The translations under genes and the position numbers were made by a program. From contig JBJLHG010000002.1 of NCBI GenBank assembly GCA_045564455.1, positions 767,589 through 831,588 of the forward strand: a stretch of DNA of 64,000 nt. Reading direction: 5' to 3'. The DNA comes from CASICS01 sp045564455. GTDB lineage: Bacteria; Pseudomonadota; Gammaproteobacteria; Magnimaribacterales; AG-339-G14. A model generated the notes under the pieces. That model worked only from the letters and a program-made list of their open reading frames with translations, had not been told where the DNA came from and did not search any database. Shown piece after piece: positions 27,267-36,615 of the stretch (positions within the stretch are counted from its first letter, which is position 1; every line of letters begins with the position of its first letter).

Positions 27267-29288
27267 TTAAGCTAAACCTCTTTTCTTTAAAAGTCTTAAA
27301 GGGTTTGGCTCTGAACCATTAAATTTTTTAAACTGACTCATCAAATCTTTAGAATTTCCTGAAGAATAAACTAATTCTTTTAATTTTTTCCCTAAATCTT
27401 TATTAAAAATTCCATTTTTTTCGAATCCTTCAAAAGCAGAGGAGTCCAGAACTTCAGACCACATATAACTGTAGTAACTCGCAGAGTATCCGCCAGCAAA
27501 GATATGACTAAAATTTGTACTTTGATATCTACTATCAATTTCAATTGGCAACCCTTTCTCTTTAAATAATTTTTTTTCAAATAAATTAACGTCTTCAATT
27601 TCTTTTTTTTCTGTATGCCAAGCTAAATCTAAGTATGAAGCAGCTATATATTCTGTTGTTGCAAAACCTTGATTGAATTTTTGACTAGCAAGATATTTAC
27701 TCATTAATTCTTCTGGAATTCTCTCACCTGTTTCGTGATGAGTAGCAAATTCAAAAAGAACTTCAGGATTCCTTATCCAGTTTTCCATCATTTGCGAAGG
27801 GAACTCGACATAATCTCTCGGTACGCTCGTCCCTGAGAGAGAAGGGTATGTTACATCAGATAGCAATCCATGAAGAGCATGTCCAAATTCATGAAACAAA
27901 GTAATCGCATGCTCTAAATTAAGTAATACCGGACTTAGACCTATAGGTTTTGGAAAATTACATACATTGATGATAATCGGAAGAACAACTCCATCATTCT
28001 TACTTTGATCTCTGTAACTTGTCATCCAAGCGCCACCTTGCTTAGAAGGTCTTGCATAATAATCAGTTAAAAAAATTCCAATTAAATTATCTTCTTGATC
28101 GATAACTTCATAGCCTTCAACATCTTCATGATATTTTGGAAATTTTTCAATCTCTTTAAATTTAATATCAAATAATCTCTCTGCCGTCGTAAAAGCAGCA
28201 TTTCTAATATTAGTTAAAGAAAGATATGGTTGTATTTCTGATTCAGAAAAATCATATTTTTCTTTTCTAACCTTTTCAGAATAATATCCCCAATCCCAGG
28301 CTTCTAGAGAGAAATTATTTCCCTCTTTTTGAATAATTTCTTGCATTTCAATAACTTCATCTTGGGCTCTATTAATTGCTGGCTTCCAGACTTTATCTAA
28401 TAATTTAACAACATTATCTTTATCTTCGGCCATTGTATCTTCTAGTGATAGATCTGCATGACTATCAAAACCAAGGAGCTTGGCTTTGGTGTGTCTAAGC
28501 GATGCCATCGACTTTATGATTTCTTCATTATTTTCTGAATTATCATTATTTCCTCTATTGAGATAGCCTTTATATAGTTTCTCTCGTAAATTTCTATTTT
28601 TTGAGTGAGTCAGAAAGGGATAAAGAGTTTCTCTTGTAGGGTTAAACACCCACGAATTTTCTAAATTTTCATTTTTAGCATCCAATCTAGCTTTTTGAAT
28701 TAAATTATCTGGTAGACCTTCTAAATCTGATTTTAAATCCACTATTAATTTAAAATTATTAGTCTCTTTTAAAACATTTTGATTAAATTTTAATGAAAGA
28801 GAAGAAAGTTTTTCATTGATAGACTGCATTTTTTTTCTATCAAATTCACCTAAAAGCGCTCCTCTTGATTTAAAATTTTTGTAAATTACCTCAGTGAGTC
28901 TCTTTTGCTCAGGATCCAAAGCATCTCTTTTATCAAACACCTGCTTTATTTTCGTAAATAATTTTTGATTTAGAATAATTTCATCATTGTGCCTAGATAA
29001 TATTGGGCTGATTTTTGCTGCAATTTCATTCAACTCATCAGAAGAATCTGCGGATAGCAAATTATAAAAAATTCTACTAACTCTGCTTAAATCTTTTCCC
29101 GATTTTTCTAAAGCATTAAGAATATTTTCAAAACTTGGTTCTTCTGAGTTTTCAATTATTTTATCTATTTCAGAATTATGGATTTTTATCGATTTCTCAA
29201 AAGCAGGCACATAGTCTGTTAAAGAAAATTTATTAAATTCAGGAATGCCATATTTATTCTCAAACTTTTCTAGAAGTGGATTTTTCAT
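27267..29288 (-). CDS. dcp: M3 family peptidyl-dipeptidase (Dcp-like)
   Basis: The 673-residue metallopeptidase has the M3 zinc motif HEFGHALH (H466, E467, H470). The third ligand, E495, lies in SVPRDYVEFPSQMMENW. The LSGTSVPRDYVEFPSQ run and AGGYSASYYSYMWSEVLD near the C-terminus fit Dcp (peptidyl-dipeptidase) rather than oligopeptidase A. Length agrees with E. coli Dcp (681). There is no signal peptide, so it acts in the cytoplasm on short peptides. It has a 49-base gap after the YwaF-type gene on the same strand and 4 bases before the GST gene. Confidence 0.92.
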   Translation of the reverse strand: MKNPLLEKFENKYGIPEFNKFSLTDYVPAFEKSIKIHNSEIDKIIENSEEPSFENILNALEKSGKDLSRVSRIFYNLLSADSSDELNEIAAKISPILSRHNDEIILNQKLFTKIKQVFDKRDALDPEQKRLTEVIYKNFKSRGALLGEFDRKKMQSINEKLSSLSLKFNQNVLKETNNFKLIVDLKSDLEGLPDNLIQKARLDAKNENLENSWVFNPTRETLYPFLTHSKNRNLREKLYKGYLNRGNNDNSENNEEIIKSMASLRHTKAKLLGFDSHADLSLEDTMAEDKDNVVKLLDKVWKPAINRAQDEVIEMQEIIQKEGNNFSLEAWDWGYYSEKVRKEKYDFSESEIQPYLSLTNIRNAAFTTAERLFDIKFKEIEKFPKYHEDVEGYEVIDQEDNLIGIFLTDYYARPSKQGGAWMTSYRDQSKNDGVVLPIIINVCNFPKPIGLSPVLLNLEHAITLFHEFGHALHGLLSDVTYPSLSGTSVPRDYVEFPSQMMENWIRNPEVLFEFATHHETGERIPEELMSKYLASQKFNQGFATTEYIAASYLDLAWHTEKKEIEDVNLFEKKLFKEKGLPIEIDSRYQSTNFSHIFAGGYSASYYSYMWSEVLDSSAFEGFEKNGIFNKDLGKKLKELVYSSGNSKDLMSQFKKFNGSEPNPLRLLKKRGLA

Positions 29289-29341
29289 AATATTTAAATT
29301 TTATGTATGTTTTTAATTTTAAAAAGGATAATAAGTTTGCC

Positions 29342-30070
29342 TTAATTTACCGAAAAAAACTTATCTTTTAAATAAAAGGGCAAGTAAGTGAGTAAAAAAA
29401 GAGTTAATGCGATAGTCATAAAAACTAATACATGAAATGGCGGATCAGGCATAAATCTTGTGATATTTTCCCCTAACGGAAAATCTATTAGATACCAATA
29501 ATTTGCAGGACTTCCTTCAGCAAAATAATTAATTGAGACGTTGATTATGTAAACACAGATAGATATAGGAATGCTGAAGATAATAGCTTGTTTTAAGGAT
29601 TCTAAATTAGGTCTATTTTTTAAAGCTATTGAAGCAAAGCAAATTGCGAACAAAAGCGCGCCATGACTAAAATTAAATAATATAAAGTGCAGATGAGGAA
29701 AATCATATGGATAGTCTGGTTGTGTCAGTGCCATTCCTACGCCCGAGATCCCCCAAAAAAAAGACATATTAAAAAAGAATCTATTTCTAGTTAACAAGAA
29801 TATTGAAATAAATATTGATGCTAAATTACATAGATGAAAGGGGAGGCAGTTAAGAAAAATAAAAAGATTTGGGTATAGAGCAGGGTAATAAAAAGGTTTG
29901 GAAATTTCATTAGCAATTATTATCAAAGCTAATGTTCGCCCAATTTTATCTAATTTTTTTGAATTTAAATTTCTTAATAAAAACGGAAAAAATAAAGAAC
30001 TGAATATAATTAAAAATATTGTTAAATTATGTTCGAATCCAAATATTTGAAAAGGCTCAGCAATAAACAT
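29342..30070 (-). CDS. TIGR02206 (YwaF) family membrane protein
   Basis: The 242-residue protein has about seven hydrophobic segments. Conserved family elements include FEHNLTIF near the N-terminus, CLPFHLCNLASI (about 74-85) and FWGISGVGMALTQPD, followed by a FILFNFSHGALL helix. These match the TIGR02206/YwaF integral membrane family, which has no known biochemical role. The start codon at 30070 lies 19 bases from the first plausible codon of a lipoprotein-like frame on the other strand, so any promoter for the two is shared or lies inside the coding sequence. Confidence 0.8.
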   Translation of the reverse strand: MFIAEPFQIFGFEHNLTIFLIIFSSLFFPFLLRNLNSKKLDKIGRTLALIIIANEISKPFYYPALYPNLFIFLNCLPFHLCNLASIFISIFLLTRNRFFFNMSFFWGISGVGMALTQPDYPYDFPHLHFILFNFSHGALLFAICFASIALKNRPNLESLKQAIIFSIPISICVYIINVSINYFAEGSPANYWYLIDFPLGENITRFMPDPPFHVLVFMTIALTLFLLTYLPFYLKDKFFSVN

Positions 30071-30089
30071 AATTAAAGATTTTATAACA

Positions 30090-30428
30090 ATTAATAAGAT
30101 TTCTTCATTTCTTATTTTATTTTTATTATTTTCTTGTTCGAGTAAAGATTCGCTTGAAAAAATTTCCTGGATAGATGAGCTTGATTATTTTACCAATCAA
30201 GAAGTTTTTTATTTTGTAGATGTGGGTTCTAATTCTGCTTATATTGGAGGGATATTAGATATCTATAAAATGATCGATAACTCTTACGTTGACAGAATTA
30301 CAGTCAGTAAATTTGAAATTCAAGAAAGAAGTGATGGTTATCCAATCTGTCGTATTTGGGGGATAAGCGGTGGTAGCGGGAAGACAAATTATCTTTTAGC
30401 TAGGAACTGTTCTCTTCAGATCGATTAA
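30090..30428 (+). CDS. lipoprotein-like small protein, non-canonical start or decayed gene
   Basis: The frame is open from 30051 to 30428, but no ATG, GTG or TTG occurs before a GTG at 30222, which would remove the N-terminal half. Read from the ATT at 30090 it gives [M]NKISSFLILFLLFSC, a complete lipoprotein signal with lipobox LFSC and a following SSKDS. The 97 residues after the cysteine include a WIDELDYF segment and end RNCSLQID. Either ATT is used as start, as in infC, or the start was lost by mutation. I do not recognise the mature domain. Its 3' end overlaps the convergent SDR gene by 29 bases. Confidence 0.5.
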   Translation: MNKISSFLILFLLFSCSSKDSLEKISWIDELDYFTNQEVFYFVDVGSNSAYIGGILDIYKMIDNSYVDRITVSKFEIQERSDGYPICRIWGISGGSGKTNYLLARNCSLQID

Positions 30429-31206
30429 GGGCTTTTGAATAAAAATCTTCAAATTTTTTCTGAAGTCTTTGCATCCCAGATATCCATCTATCATAGTCTG
30501 ATGCTTTTCTTTTTATGTACTCAAGTACTTCTTCGTGAGGTGTGATAAGAAACTTTTCTTCTTTTATCGCCATAATAACTGAAGCAGCACATTCCTCAGC
30601 TGAAATCATGCCATCAACTCCTGCTGTTCCTGCGCCTTGAGCAGTCATCGCTGTTTCAACGGCTTGCGGACAAAGACATGAAACGCCAATTCCTTTATCT
30701 CCATAAGTAATTTTTAACCACTCAGCTAGACTCAATGCTCCAGCTTTTGTGACAGAATAGGGAGCACTACCAATCTGAGTAAGCAAACCAGCAGCTGATG
30801 CTGTATTAACCAAGTATCCAGATCCTCTTTTTATCATTTGTGGCAACACATGTTTCGCAGCATGAATATGACCCATTACGTTTACATCCCAAATATCTTG
30901 CCAATCCTCAGTCTTCACTTCAAAAAAACCTGGGACGCCTCCAATACCAGCATTTGAGCAAAATATATCTACTCCTCCAACTTCTTGATTCATAAACGAA
31001 ATTAAGGATTCAATTTCATTTTCTTTTCCGACATCTATTTGCATAGATTTAAAACCTAATTCTTCAGCTGTTATAGAAGCTTTTTCTCCATCAATATCTG
31101 CAATAAGTACAAATGTTGCTCCTTCATTTTTAAATGCTTCTGCTAATGCTCTTCCTATTCCACCTGCTGCACCTGTAACTACAACTCTTTTTCCATTGAT
31201 ATCCAT
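30400..31206 (-). CDS. SDR family oxidoreductase
   Basis: The 268-residue protein has the classical short-chain dehydrogenase set: TGAAGGIG for nucleotide binding (11-18), D38/D40 in IADIDG suggesting NAD preference, NAG in CSNAGIGG, and the catalytic YSVTK with a serine in NTASAAG. It lies 0 bases after the acyl-CoA synthetase in the same operon. The group includes 3-hydroxyacyl-CoA and alcohol dehydrogenases. Its position with a CoA ligase, a second SDR and an enoyl-CoA hydratase suggests oxidation of a hydroxy-acyl intermediate. Confidence 0.9.
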   Translation of the reverse strand: MDINGKRVVVTGAAGGIGRALAEAFKNEGATFVLIADIDGEKASITAEELGFKSMQIDVGKENEIESLISFMNQEVGGVDIFCSNAGIGGVPGFFEVKTEDWQDIWDVNVMGHIHAAKHVLPQMIKRGSGYLVNTASAAGLLTQIGSAPYSVTKAGALSLAEWLKITYGDKGIGVSCLCPQAVETAMTAQGAGTAGVDGMISAEECAASVIMAIKEEKFLITPHEEVLEYIKRKASDYDRWISGMQRLQKKFEDFYSKALNRSEENSS

Positions 31207-32925
31207 TTATTTTCCTAATAATTCTATTGCAGAAGCTCTCATATCTTTTTTTGCAATCTTTCCTGAAGCGATTCTGGGTAATTTTTCGGTTTGAAACCAA
31301 AAATGAGCTGGAATTTTAAAATTTGCTAATTTATCAGCTAAAAAACTGGCTAGCTCAGTCTCATTTAAACTTCCTTCTTGTCTAATGCATACATTAGTTG
31401 CTAGTATTTCGCCAAGACGGTCATCTGGAACTCCAAAGACACTTGCTTCAAGAACAGCGGGGTGCTCTGCAATAGCCGCTTCTACTTCTGGACATGCAAT
31501 ATTTTCTCCTCCTCGAATTACCATATCTTTTTTACGATCATTTATAAAAAGAAAACCATCCTCATCAATGTAACCAATATCGCCTGTTTTGAACCAACCC
31601 TCTGAATTTAAACATTCATCAGTAGCTTCTTGATTTTTCCAATAACATCTAAAAGTGGCAGCAGATTTAATGCAAACTTCGCCATTTTCATTTGCATTAA
31701 GAACATTTCCATCGTCATCAACGACTCTTAGCTCCATCAACAAAGGTATAGGAAATCCTGTGCTAGTAGGTTTATCTAGATATGTTTCCCCATTATTGTT
31801 AGCGCCTAATGCATTTGTTTCTGTTAGACCATAACCTATACCAGGACTGGCATTAGGCATGTGTTTATTTTGTTTTTTAACTTGTTCTGGAGGTCTTGGC
31901 GCTCCTCCACCAAGCAGATCTTTTAAAGTTGATATATCTCTGGGATTTTTTACCTGAGCCTCTACAATTTCAGCTGACATTGTTGGCACGCCTGTGAATG
32001 CAGATATTTTTTCACTTTCTATTGTATCGAGAGCTTTTTCAGCATCCCATTTATACATCAGTACAGTCTTCCTACCAACAGGAATGGATAACAAGAAAAT
32101 TGCATGAGATCCAGTTACATGGAATAAAGGAACAGCTACTAAAGTTGCTGGCTGATCAAGATTAGCTATTTCATCTTCAACATTAACAACTTTTTCTTCA
32201 ATAGCTTGTTTGCCAATAGTTTGGAGTAGTACCCAATAAAGTGGGGCAAAAGTTATTCCTCTGTGTGTTAAAACAACACCCTTGGGGTATCCAGTACTTC
32301 CAGATGTATACATAATAGAAGCGTCATCTTCAGGATCAATATCGACAGGATCAATTAAATCATGTGATTGGTCCTTAATTAATTTATAGAAATCATTTTC
32401 TGTATATTCCGGTTTGCTAGATCGAACTGAAATTCTTGGAATTTCATCAAGTTTGTCTTTAATTCGATCAAGGCGCTCTTCATCTCCTATGAATAGTTTT
32501 GCTTCACTATTTGTTATTCCATATTCAAGTTCATCACCTTTCCACCATGAATTTAACGGAACAATAACTGCGCCAATTGAAGTTGCAGCTATATATGAGA
32601 ATATCCATTCTGGATAATTTCTCATCGACAAAGCTACTTTATCTCCTTTCTTAATATTGAATTTTGACTGAAGCGTGTTTGCCAGTTGGTTGGCATATTT
32701 TAACGTATCAGCAAATTGATATCTTTCATCTTCATAAACAACATGAGTCCAGTCACCATGCAATAAACCAAGTTGGTAGTAATCGCGTAAATTTCTTGGC
32801 GCTTCCTTAAAGACAAAATAATCATTTCCTCTAATATTGGCTTTTTCAAGGGCAAGCATTCCTTCTTTCGTTACTTCATTAACTAATTCTAATCTTCCTT
32901 CGCTAGTTGATAGTTTATTTTTCAT
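31207..32925 (-). CDS. AMP-dependent acyl-CoA synthetase
   Basis: The 572-residue ligase carries IMYTSGSTGYPKGVVLTHRG (P-loop), the YGLTETNA motif, KTGDIGYIDEDGF, the hinge DRKKDMVIRGGENI and the catalytic lysine region LPRIASGKIAKKDM. This is a class I adenylate-forming enzyme of the FadD/FadK-like or steroid-CoA-ligase type, converting a carboxylate to its CoA ester. It is followed directly by the SDR gene and preceded by another SDR and an enoyl-CoA hydratase, so it probably activates the substrate of this small pathway. The acid is unknown. Confidence 0.93.
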   Translation of the reverse strand: MKNKLSTSEGRLELVNEVTKEGMLALEKANIRGNDYFVFKEAPRNLRDYYQLGLLHGDWTHVVYEDERYQFADTLKYANQLANTLQSKFNIKKGDKVALSMRNYPEWIFSYIAATSIGAVIVPLNSWWKGDELEYGITNSEAKLFIGDEERLDRIKDKLDEIPRISVRSSKPEYTENDFYKLIKDQSHDLIDPVDIDPEDDASIMYTSGSTGYPKGVVLTHRGITFAPLYWVLLQTIGKQAIEEKVVNVEDEIANLDQPATLVAVPLFHVTGSHAIFLLSIPVGRKTVLMYKWDAEKALDTIESEKISAFTGVPTMSAEIVEAQVKNPRDISTLKDLLGGGAPRPPEQVKKQNKHMPNASPGIGYGLTETNALGANNNGETYLDKPTSTGFPIPLLMELRVVDDDGNVLNANENGEVCIKSAATFRCYWKNQEATDECLNSEGWFKTGDIGYIDEDGFLFINDRKKDMVIRGGENIACPEVEAAIAEHPAVLEASVFGVPDDRLGEILATNVCIRQEGSLNETELASFLADKLANFKIPAHFWFQTEKLPRIASGKIAKKDMRASAIELLGK

Positions 32926-32933
32926 AATTTTTT

Positions 32934-33698
32934 TTAAACGATGGAACCACCATCTATTACTAATGTGTGACCATTTACAAAACTGCCAGCCTCAGATGCT
33001 AAAAATACTGCAGCTCCTGCAATTTCATCAGGTTCACCAATTCTTTTCATTGGACATGTAGCTGTTGAAGCTTTAAGAATCTCAGGGTTTTCCCATAATG
33101 CTTTTGCAAAATCAGTTCTGATAAGTCCAGGTGCAATAGCATTAGTTCGTATATTAAATTTTCCGAATTCAGCAGCTAAATTTTTAATGAGCATAATATC
33201 AGCAGCTTTTGAAATATTGTAAGCGCCTATAACTTCGCTTGCTCTCAATCCGCCTATTGAGGAAACTACAATAATACTTCCATCTTTTCTTTCTATCATT
33301 TCAGGTATAACCATTTGAGAAAGGTTGTGATTGGCTTTAATATTGTTATTCATTATTTTTTCAAAAGCATCGTCAGGAATATCTTTTAAAGAGCCAAAAA
33401 AAGGATTACTTGCCGCATTACAAACTAAAATATCTATTTGATTGTATTTCTCCCTCGTTTTATTGATTAGATTTTCTAACGAACTTTTATCAGAAATATT
33501 GCATGGAATTACAAAAGCTTCGCCAATTCCGTCTTTACATAGATCATTTATCTCAGCAGCAGTCTGTTCACAGACATCAGCTTTTCGAGACGAAATTATT
33601 ACTTTCGCTCCTTGAAGAGCCATAGCTGTTGCAATAGATTTTCCAATACCTTTTGAAGAGCCAGTTATAACTGCTACCTTATTGTCTAGATTAAACAT
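32934..33698 (-). CDS. SDR family oxidoreductase (FabG-like)
   Basis: The start is the ATG at 33698, with AAGGAG upstream; the frame extends 30 codons further into the hydratase gene but without a ribosome site. The 254-residue product begins MFNLDNKVAVITGSSKGIGKS and has NAASNP, VVSSIGG and YNISK as catalytic elements. PLNR-type end motifs read CPMKRIGEPDEIAGAAVFLA and the C-terminus NGHTLVIDGG. That is a classical FabG-like dehydrogenase. It sits between an enoyl-CoA hydratase and a CoA ligase, suggesting a 3-hydroxyacyl-CoA or hydroxysteroid substrate. Confidence 0.92.
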   Translation of the reverse strand: MFNLDNKVAVITGSSKGIGKSIATAMALQGAKVIISSRKADVCEQTAAEINDLCKDGIGEAFVIPCNISDKSSLENLINKTREKYNQIDILVCNAASNPFFGSLKDIPDDAFEKIMNNNIKANHNLSQMVIPEMIERKDGSIIVVSSIGGLRASEVIGAYNISKAADIMLIKNLAAEFGKFNIRTNAIAPGLIRTDFAKALWENPEILKASTATCPMKRIGEPDEIAGAAVFLASEAGSFVNGHTLVIDGGSIV

Positions 33699-33720
33699 TT
33701 TTGTCTCCTTAATTAAAAAA

Positions 33721-34506
33721 TTATTTTCCTTTCCACTCTGGCTTTCTCTTTTCAGCAAAAGCCACTGGACCCTCAATAAAGTCTTCACTTTTCATTAAAT
33801 CATGTACTGCAGAATAAGGTTCTTTCATAGATTTCTCTAGATCAGGATGATTGAAATTAGCGTAAGCAACTTGTTTGGTTGCTCTTATAGAAAGAGGAGA
33901 GCACTCTTCGATTTGCTTAGCCCAATTCATAGCTGTTTCCATCAATTTATCATTTGCCACAACTTCGTTAACAAATCCTAATTCTTTACCTTCTGAAGCT
34001 GGCACATGTCTAGCCGTTAACATCATTCCTAATGCATTCTTCATACTTATTTGTCTAGGAAGTCTTTGAAGTCCTCCAGCTAAAGCAGCTAATCCTACCT
34101 TAGGTTCTGGTAGAGCAAATTTTGCATTATCAGAAGCAATTATAAGATCGCAAGCTAAAGCTATTTCAAAACCCCCACCCATAGCAACTCCATTAACTGC
34201 TGCAATGACTGGTTTGGTTAAATTGAAACGGTGGGTGATACCCGCGAAACCTGAAGATGCACCAAGCATCATGTCTCCACCTTCTGCTTGATATTTTAGA
34301 TCGTTTCCAGCACAAAAAGCTCTTTCACCTTCTCCTGTAATAATTGCAACCCAAAGATCATCATTTTCATGGAATTCATTCCAGACTTGATCAAATTCAC
34401 TATGAGAAGGTGGATGCAATGCATTCATTCTGTCAGGACGATTAATTGATACCACTAAGATGTGGTTTTGTATTTCGACTTTTAAAAATTCATAATCTGT
34501 TTTCAT
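33721..34506 (-). CDS. enoyl-CoA hydratase/isomerase family protein
   Basis: The 261-residue crotonase has both oxyanion segments, RAFCAGNDLKYQ and GVAMGGGFEIALACD, followed by PEPKVGLAALAGG, where the first glutamate of catalytic hydratases sits. The region that holds the second glutamate is less certain: it reads GGLQRLPRQISMKNA. The enzyme would hydrate 2-enoyl-CoA in a beta-oxidation step or act as an isomerase. It has a good ribosome site (GGGAGA) and is the first gene of the four-gene reverse operon, divergent from the SDR at 34634. Confidence 0.92.
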   Translation of the reverse strand: MKTDYEFLKVEIQNHILVVSINRPDRMNALHPPSHSEFDQVWNEFHENDDLWVAIITGEGERAFCAGNDLKYQAEGGDMMLGASSGFAGITHRFNLTKPVIAAVNGVAMGGGFEIALACDLIIASDNAKFALPEPKVGLAALAGGLQRLPRQISMKNALGMMLTARHVPASEGKELGFVNEVVANDKLMETAMNWAKQIEECSPLSIRATKQVAYANFNHPDLEKSMKEPYSAVHDLMKSEDFIEGPVAFAEKRKPEWKGK

Positions 34507-34633
34507 TTTTTTCTCCCTTTTTTAGGATGATTATCTTAATGAAGCTTTTCACATGAGTCTACTTTCAATTAAATGTCTTAAGCACATAGTTATGATAAAT
34601 TACCAACTTAATTTTTTATAAGGAGAAAATAAA

Positions 34634-35401
34634 GTGGATATTAAAGACAAAATTGTAATGATTACTGGCGGTGCTTCAGGGTTGGGATTAGCTACTGCTA
34701 AAGATTTAGCTGCAAAAGGTGCTAAAACCGTTTTATTAGATCTTAACGAAGAAAATTTAGAATCAGCTCCTAAAGAAATTGATGGCGAGGTTTTAACTTT
34801 TAAAACAAATGTTACAGAAGAAGAAAGTGTCAAAAATGCTATTGATCAAACTGTAGAAAAATTTGGCGCTCTTCACGGACTAGTAAATTGTGCAGGTATT
34901 GGGAGTGCTTCCAAGACAGTAAGCAAAAATGGAGCACATCCTTTGGATTATTTTAAGTTAGTTATAGAGATTAACTTAGTGGGAACTTTTAATGTTTTAA
35001 GATTAGCTGCTGAAGCAATGGGAAAGAATACTCCTGAAAAAGATAATGAATGTGGTGTGATAATTAATACTGCTTCAGTAGCAGCATTTGACGGTCAAGT
35101 AGGACAAGTTGCATATAGCGCTTCGAAAGGAGGAGTAGCTGCGATGACTTTACCAATAGCTAGAGACCTAGCTCGCATGGGCATCAGAATTAACACTATA
35201 GCTCCTGGAATTTTTGATACCCCTATGATGGCCATGGCTTCTGATGAAATCAGAAAGCCTTTAATCGAAATGACTCAATTTCCAAAAAGGTTAGGTTATC
35301 CAGATGAATTTGCAAAGCTTGTATCTCAAATAATAGAAAACCCTTTTTTAAACGGTGAGACCATCAGATTAGATGGCGCCATCAGAATGCAACCAAAATA
35401 A
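34634..35401 (+). CDS. SDR, 3-hydroxyacyl-CoA dehydrogenase type 2-like
   Basis: The start is a GTG ten bases after a strong AAGGAG site. The 255-residue protein has TGGASGLG (11-18), D34 in LLDLNEEN for NAD, NCAGIG, NTASVAAFDGQVGQVAYSAS and the catalytic YSASK. This region, and the end INTIAPGIFDTPM, resemble human HSD17B10-type 3-hydroxyacyl-CoA dehydrogenases (type 2), which also act on short branched acyl-CoAs and steroids. It is divergent from the hydratase operon across 127 bases that may hold both promoters, and is followed by an AhpD-like gene. Confidence 0.9.
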   Translation: MDIKDKIVMITGGASGLGLATAKDLAAKGAKTVLLDLNEENLESAPKEIDGEVLTFKTNVTEEESVKNAIDQTVEKFGALHGLVNCAGIGSASKTVSKNGAHPLDYFKLVIEINLVGTFNVLRLAAEAMGKNTPEKDNECGVIINTASVAAFDGQVGQVAYSASKGGVAAMTLPIARDLARMGIRINTIAPGIFDTPMMAMASDEIRKPLIEMTQFPKRLGYPDEFAKLVSQIIENPFLNGETIRLDGAIRMQPK

Positions 35402-35408
35402 ATTTAGA

Positions 35409-35978
35409 ATGTCTTATTCACGCATAGACGGTAATTCCATAGAAGATTTTTTAGAATTTAAAGAATTTTTCGAAATATCTGAGTCTTTTATGGGTTATGT
35501 ACCCAACAGTAGTTTGTTAATGGCAGAAAACCCTGATCTTTTTAAAAGCTTTAGTCAATTAGCAGCGTCTATTTTTATGAGTAAAAATTTAGAGCCAGGG
35601 ATTATTCAATTAATTGCATTAGCATCCAGTATTTCCTCTGGTTGTAAGTATTGTCAATCACATACGTCCCATGGTGCCAATAAAGCCGGTATTGAGATAA
35701 AAAAACTTTCTCAAATTTTAGACTATCAAAATTCTAATCTTTATTCTGACGAGGAGAAGGCTGTATTAAATCTAAGTTTTGCTGCCGGTCAAGTTCCTAA
35801 CAAATCAGAGGATGAGCATTTAAATGAGTTAAAAAAATATTTCTCTAAAAAAGCAATTATAGATATTGTAGCTGTAATTGCTTTATTTGGATTTTTAAAC
35901 CGCTGGAACGATACTTTGGGCACAAAAATAGAAGATGTTCCAGCAGATTTTTTAAAAAATAATTCATTAACTTTTTAA
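35409..35978 (+). CDS. carboxymuconolactone decarboxylase/AhpD-like family protein
   Basis: The chosen ATG is 7 bases after the previous stop; an in-frame ATG at 35373 lies inside the SDR gene. The 189-residue helical protein has the alkylhydroperoxidase D signature SGCKYCQSHTSHGA with C79, C82 and H85 or H88. Such proteins use the CxxC pair and a histidine to reduce peroxides, or act as decarboxylases when the cysteines are absent; here both cysteines are present, so a redox role is likely. It is probably co-transcribed with the SDR. Confidence 0.85.
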   Translation: MSYSRIDGNSIEDFLEFKEFFEISESFMGYVPNSSLLMAENPDLFKSFSQLAASIFMSKNLEPGIIQLIALASSISSGCKYCQSHTSHGANKAGIEIKKLSQILDYQNSNLYSDEEKAVLNLSFAAGQVPNKSEDEHLNELKKYFSKKAIIDIVAVIALFGFLNRWNDTLGTKIEDVPADFLKNNSLTF

Positions 35979-36069
35979 TTATTAATTTTAATTTTTTATA
36001 ACAAACAATTACAAGACAAAATCTTCTCCAACTGTTAATTTAAAGAAAAAATCTTCTTGGGAGAGAAAC

Positions 36070-36597
36070 ATGTCATTTAAAAGTTTCAATTTATTTGCTT
36101 TATCATTATTTATCTTAGTTGCTTGTGGAGGTGGAGGTGGCAGTTCACCTTATGGCAGTAGCAGTGAAACCACTGACAGTGGCGGCTCTTCTTGTACTCC
36201 GAGCACTACAAATTTATGTATTACGGTAAATACTGATAGAAAATACGTCGTTCAAAATAGTTCTTCTACTGGAGTTGCACAAAAAACATTAACGCTTAAT
36301 ACTGGAACTTATGTGTTTGATCAATCTGGGTTAACTAATGCAACCCATCCTTTGAGAATATCTTCAACTAACGATGGAACCCACGGAGGCGGGTCAGCTT
36401 ATACGAGTGGCGTAACTGTCAGTGGCACTCCTGGAACAGATGGTAAAACTACCCTAGTAATAGATTCTTCGACTCCCTCAACGCTTTATTATTATTGCAG
36501 CAGCCATTCTGGTATGGGAGGAACGATTAATATAGTTCTTGGCGAATCATCTGCTCAAGTAGAATTCACGGAAACTACAACAAACACCGCCAATTAA
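36070..36597 (+). CDS. lipoprotein with cupredoxin-like type 1 copper ligands
   Basis: The 175-residue product has a lipoprotein signal with lipobox LVAC (C19), a Gly/Ser-rich linker (20-45) and a beta-rich domain. H93 in NATHPLRIS, C143, H146 and M149 in YYCSSHSGMGG are spaced as the His-Cys-His-Met ligands of a plastocyanin-type copper site. It should be anchored in a membrane facing the periplasm or outside and could carry electrons. The C-terminal tail after 160 is Thr/Asn-rich. A ribosome site GGGAGAG precedes the ATG. The next gene, a large secreted protein, starts 18 bases after its stop, so they form a pair. Confidence 0.85.
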   Translation: MSFKSFNLFALSLFILVACGGGGGSSPYGSSSETTDSGGSSCTPSTTNLCITVNTDRKYVVQNSSSTGVAQKTLTLNTGTYVFDQSGLTNATHPLRISSTNDGTHGGGSAYTSGVTVSGTPGTDGKTTLVIDSSTPSTLYYYCSSHSGMGGTINIVLGESSAQVEFTETTTNTAN

Positions 36598-36615
36598 TTT
36601 CATTTAGGAGCACTT

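Noticed and set aside
34507..34633. A regulatory RNA in the divergent gap before the SDR at 34634.
   Set aside because: No stable hairpin or terminator is visible in these 127 bases; they are explained by two divergent promoters, which I cannot place with certainty.
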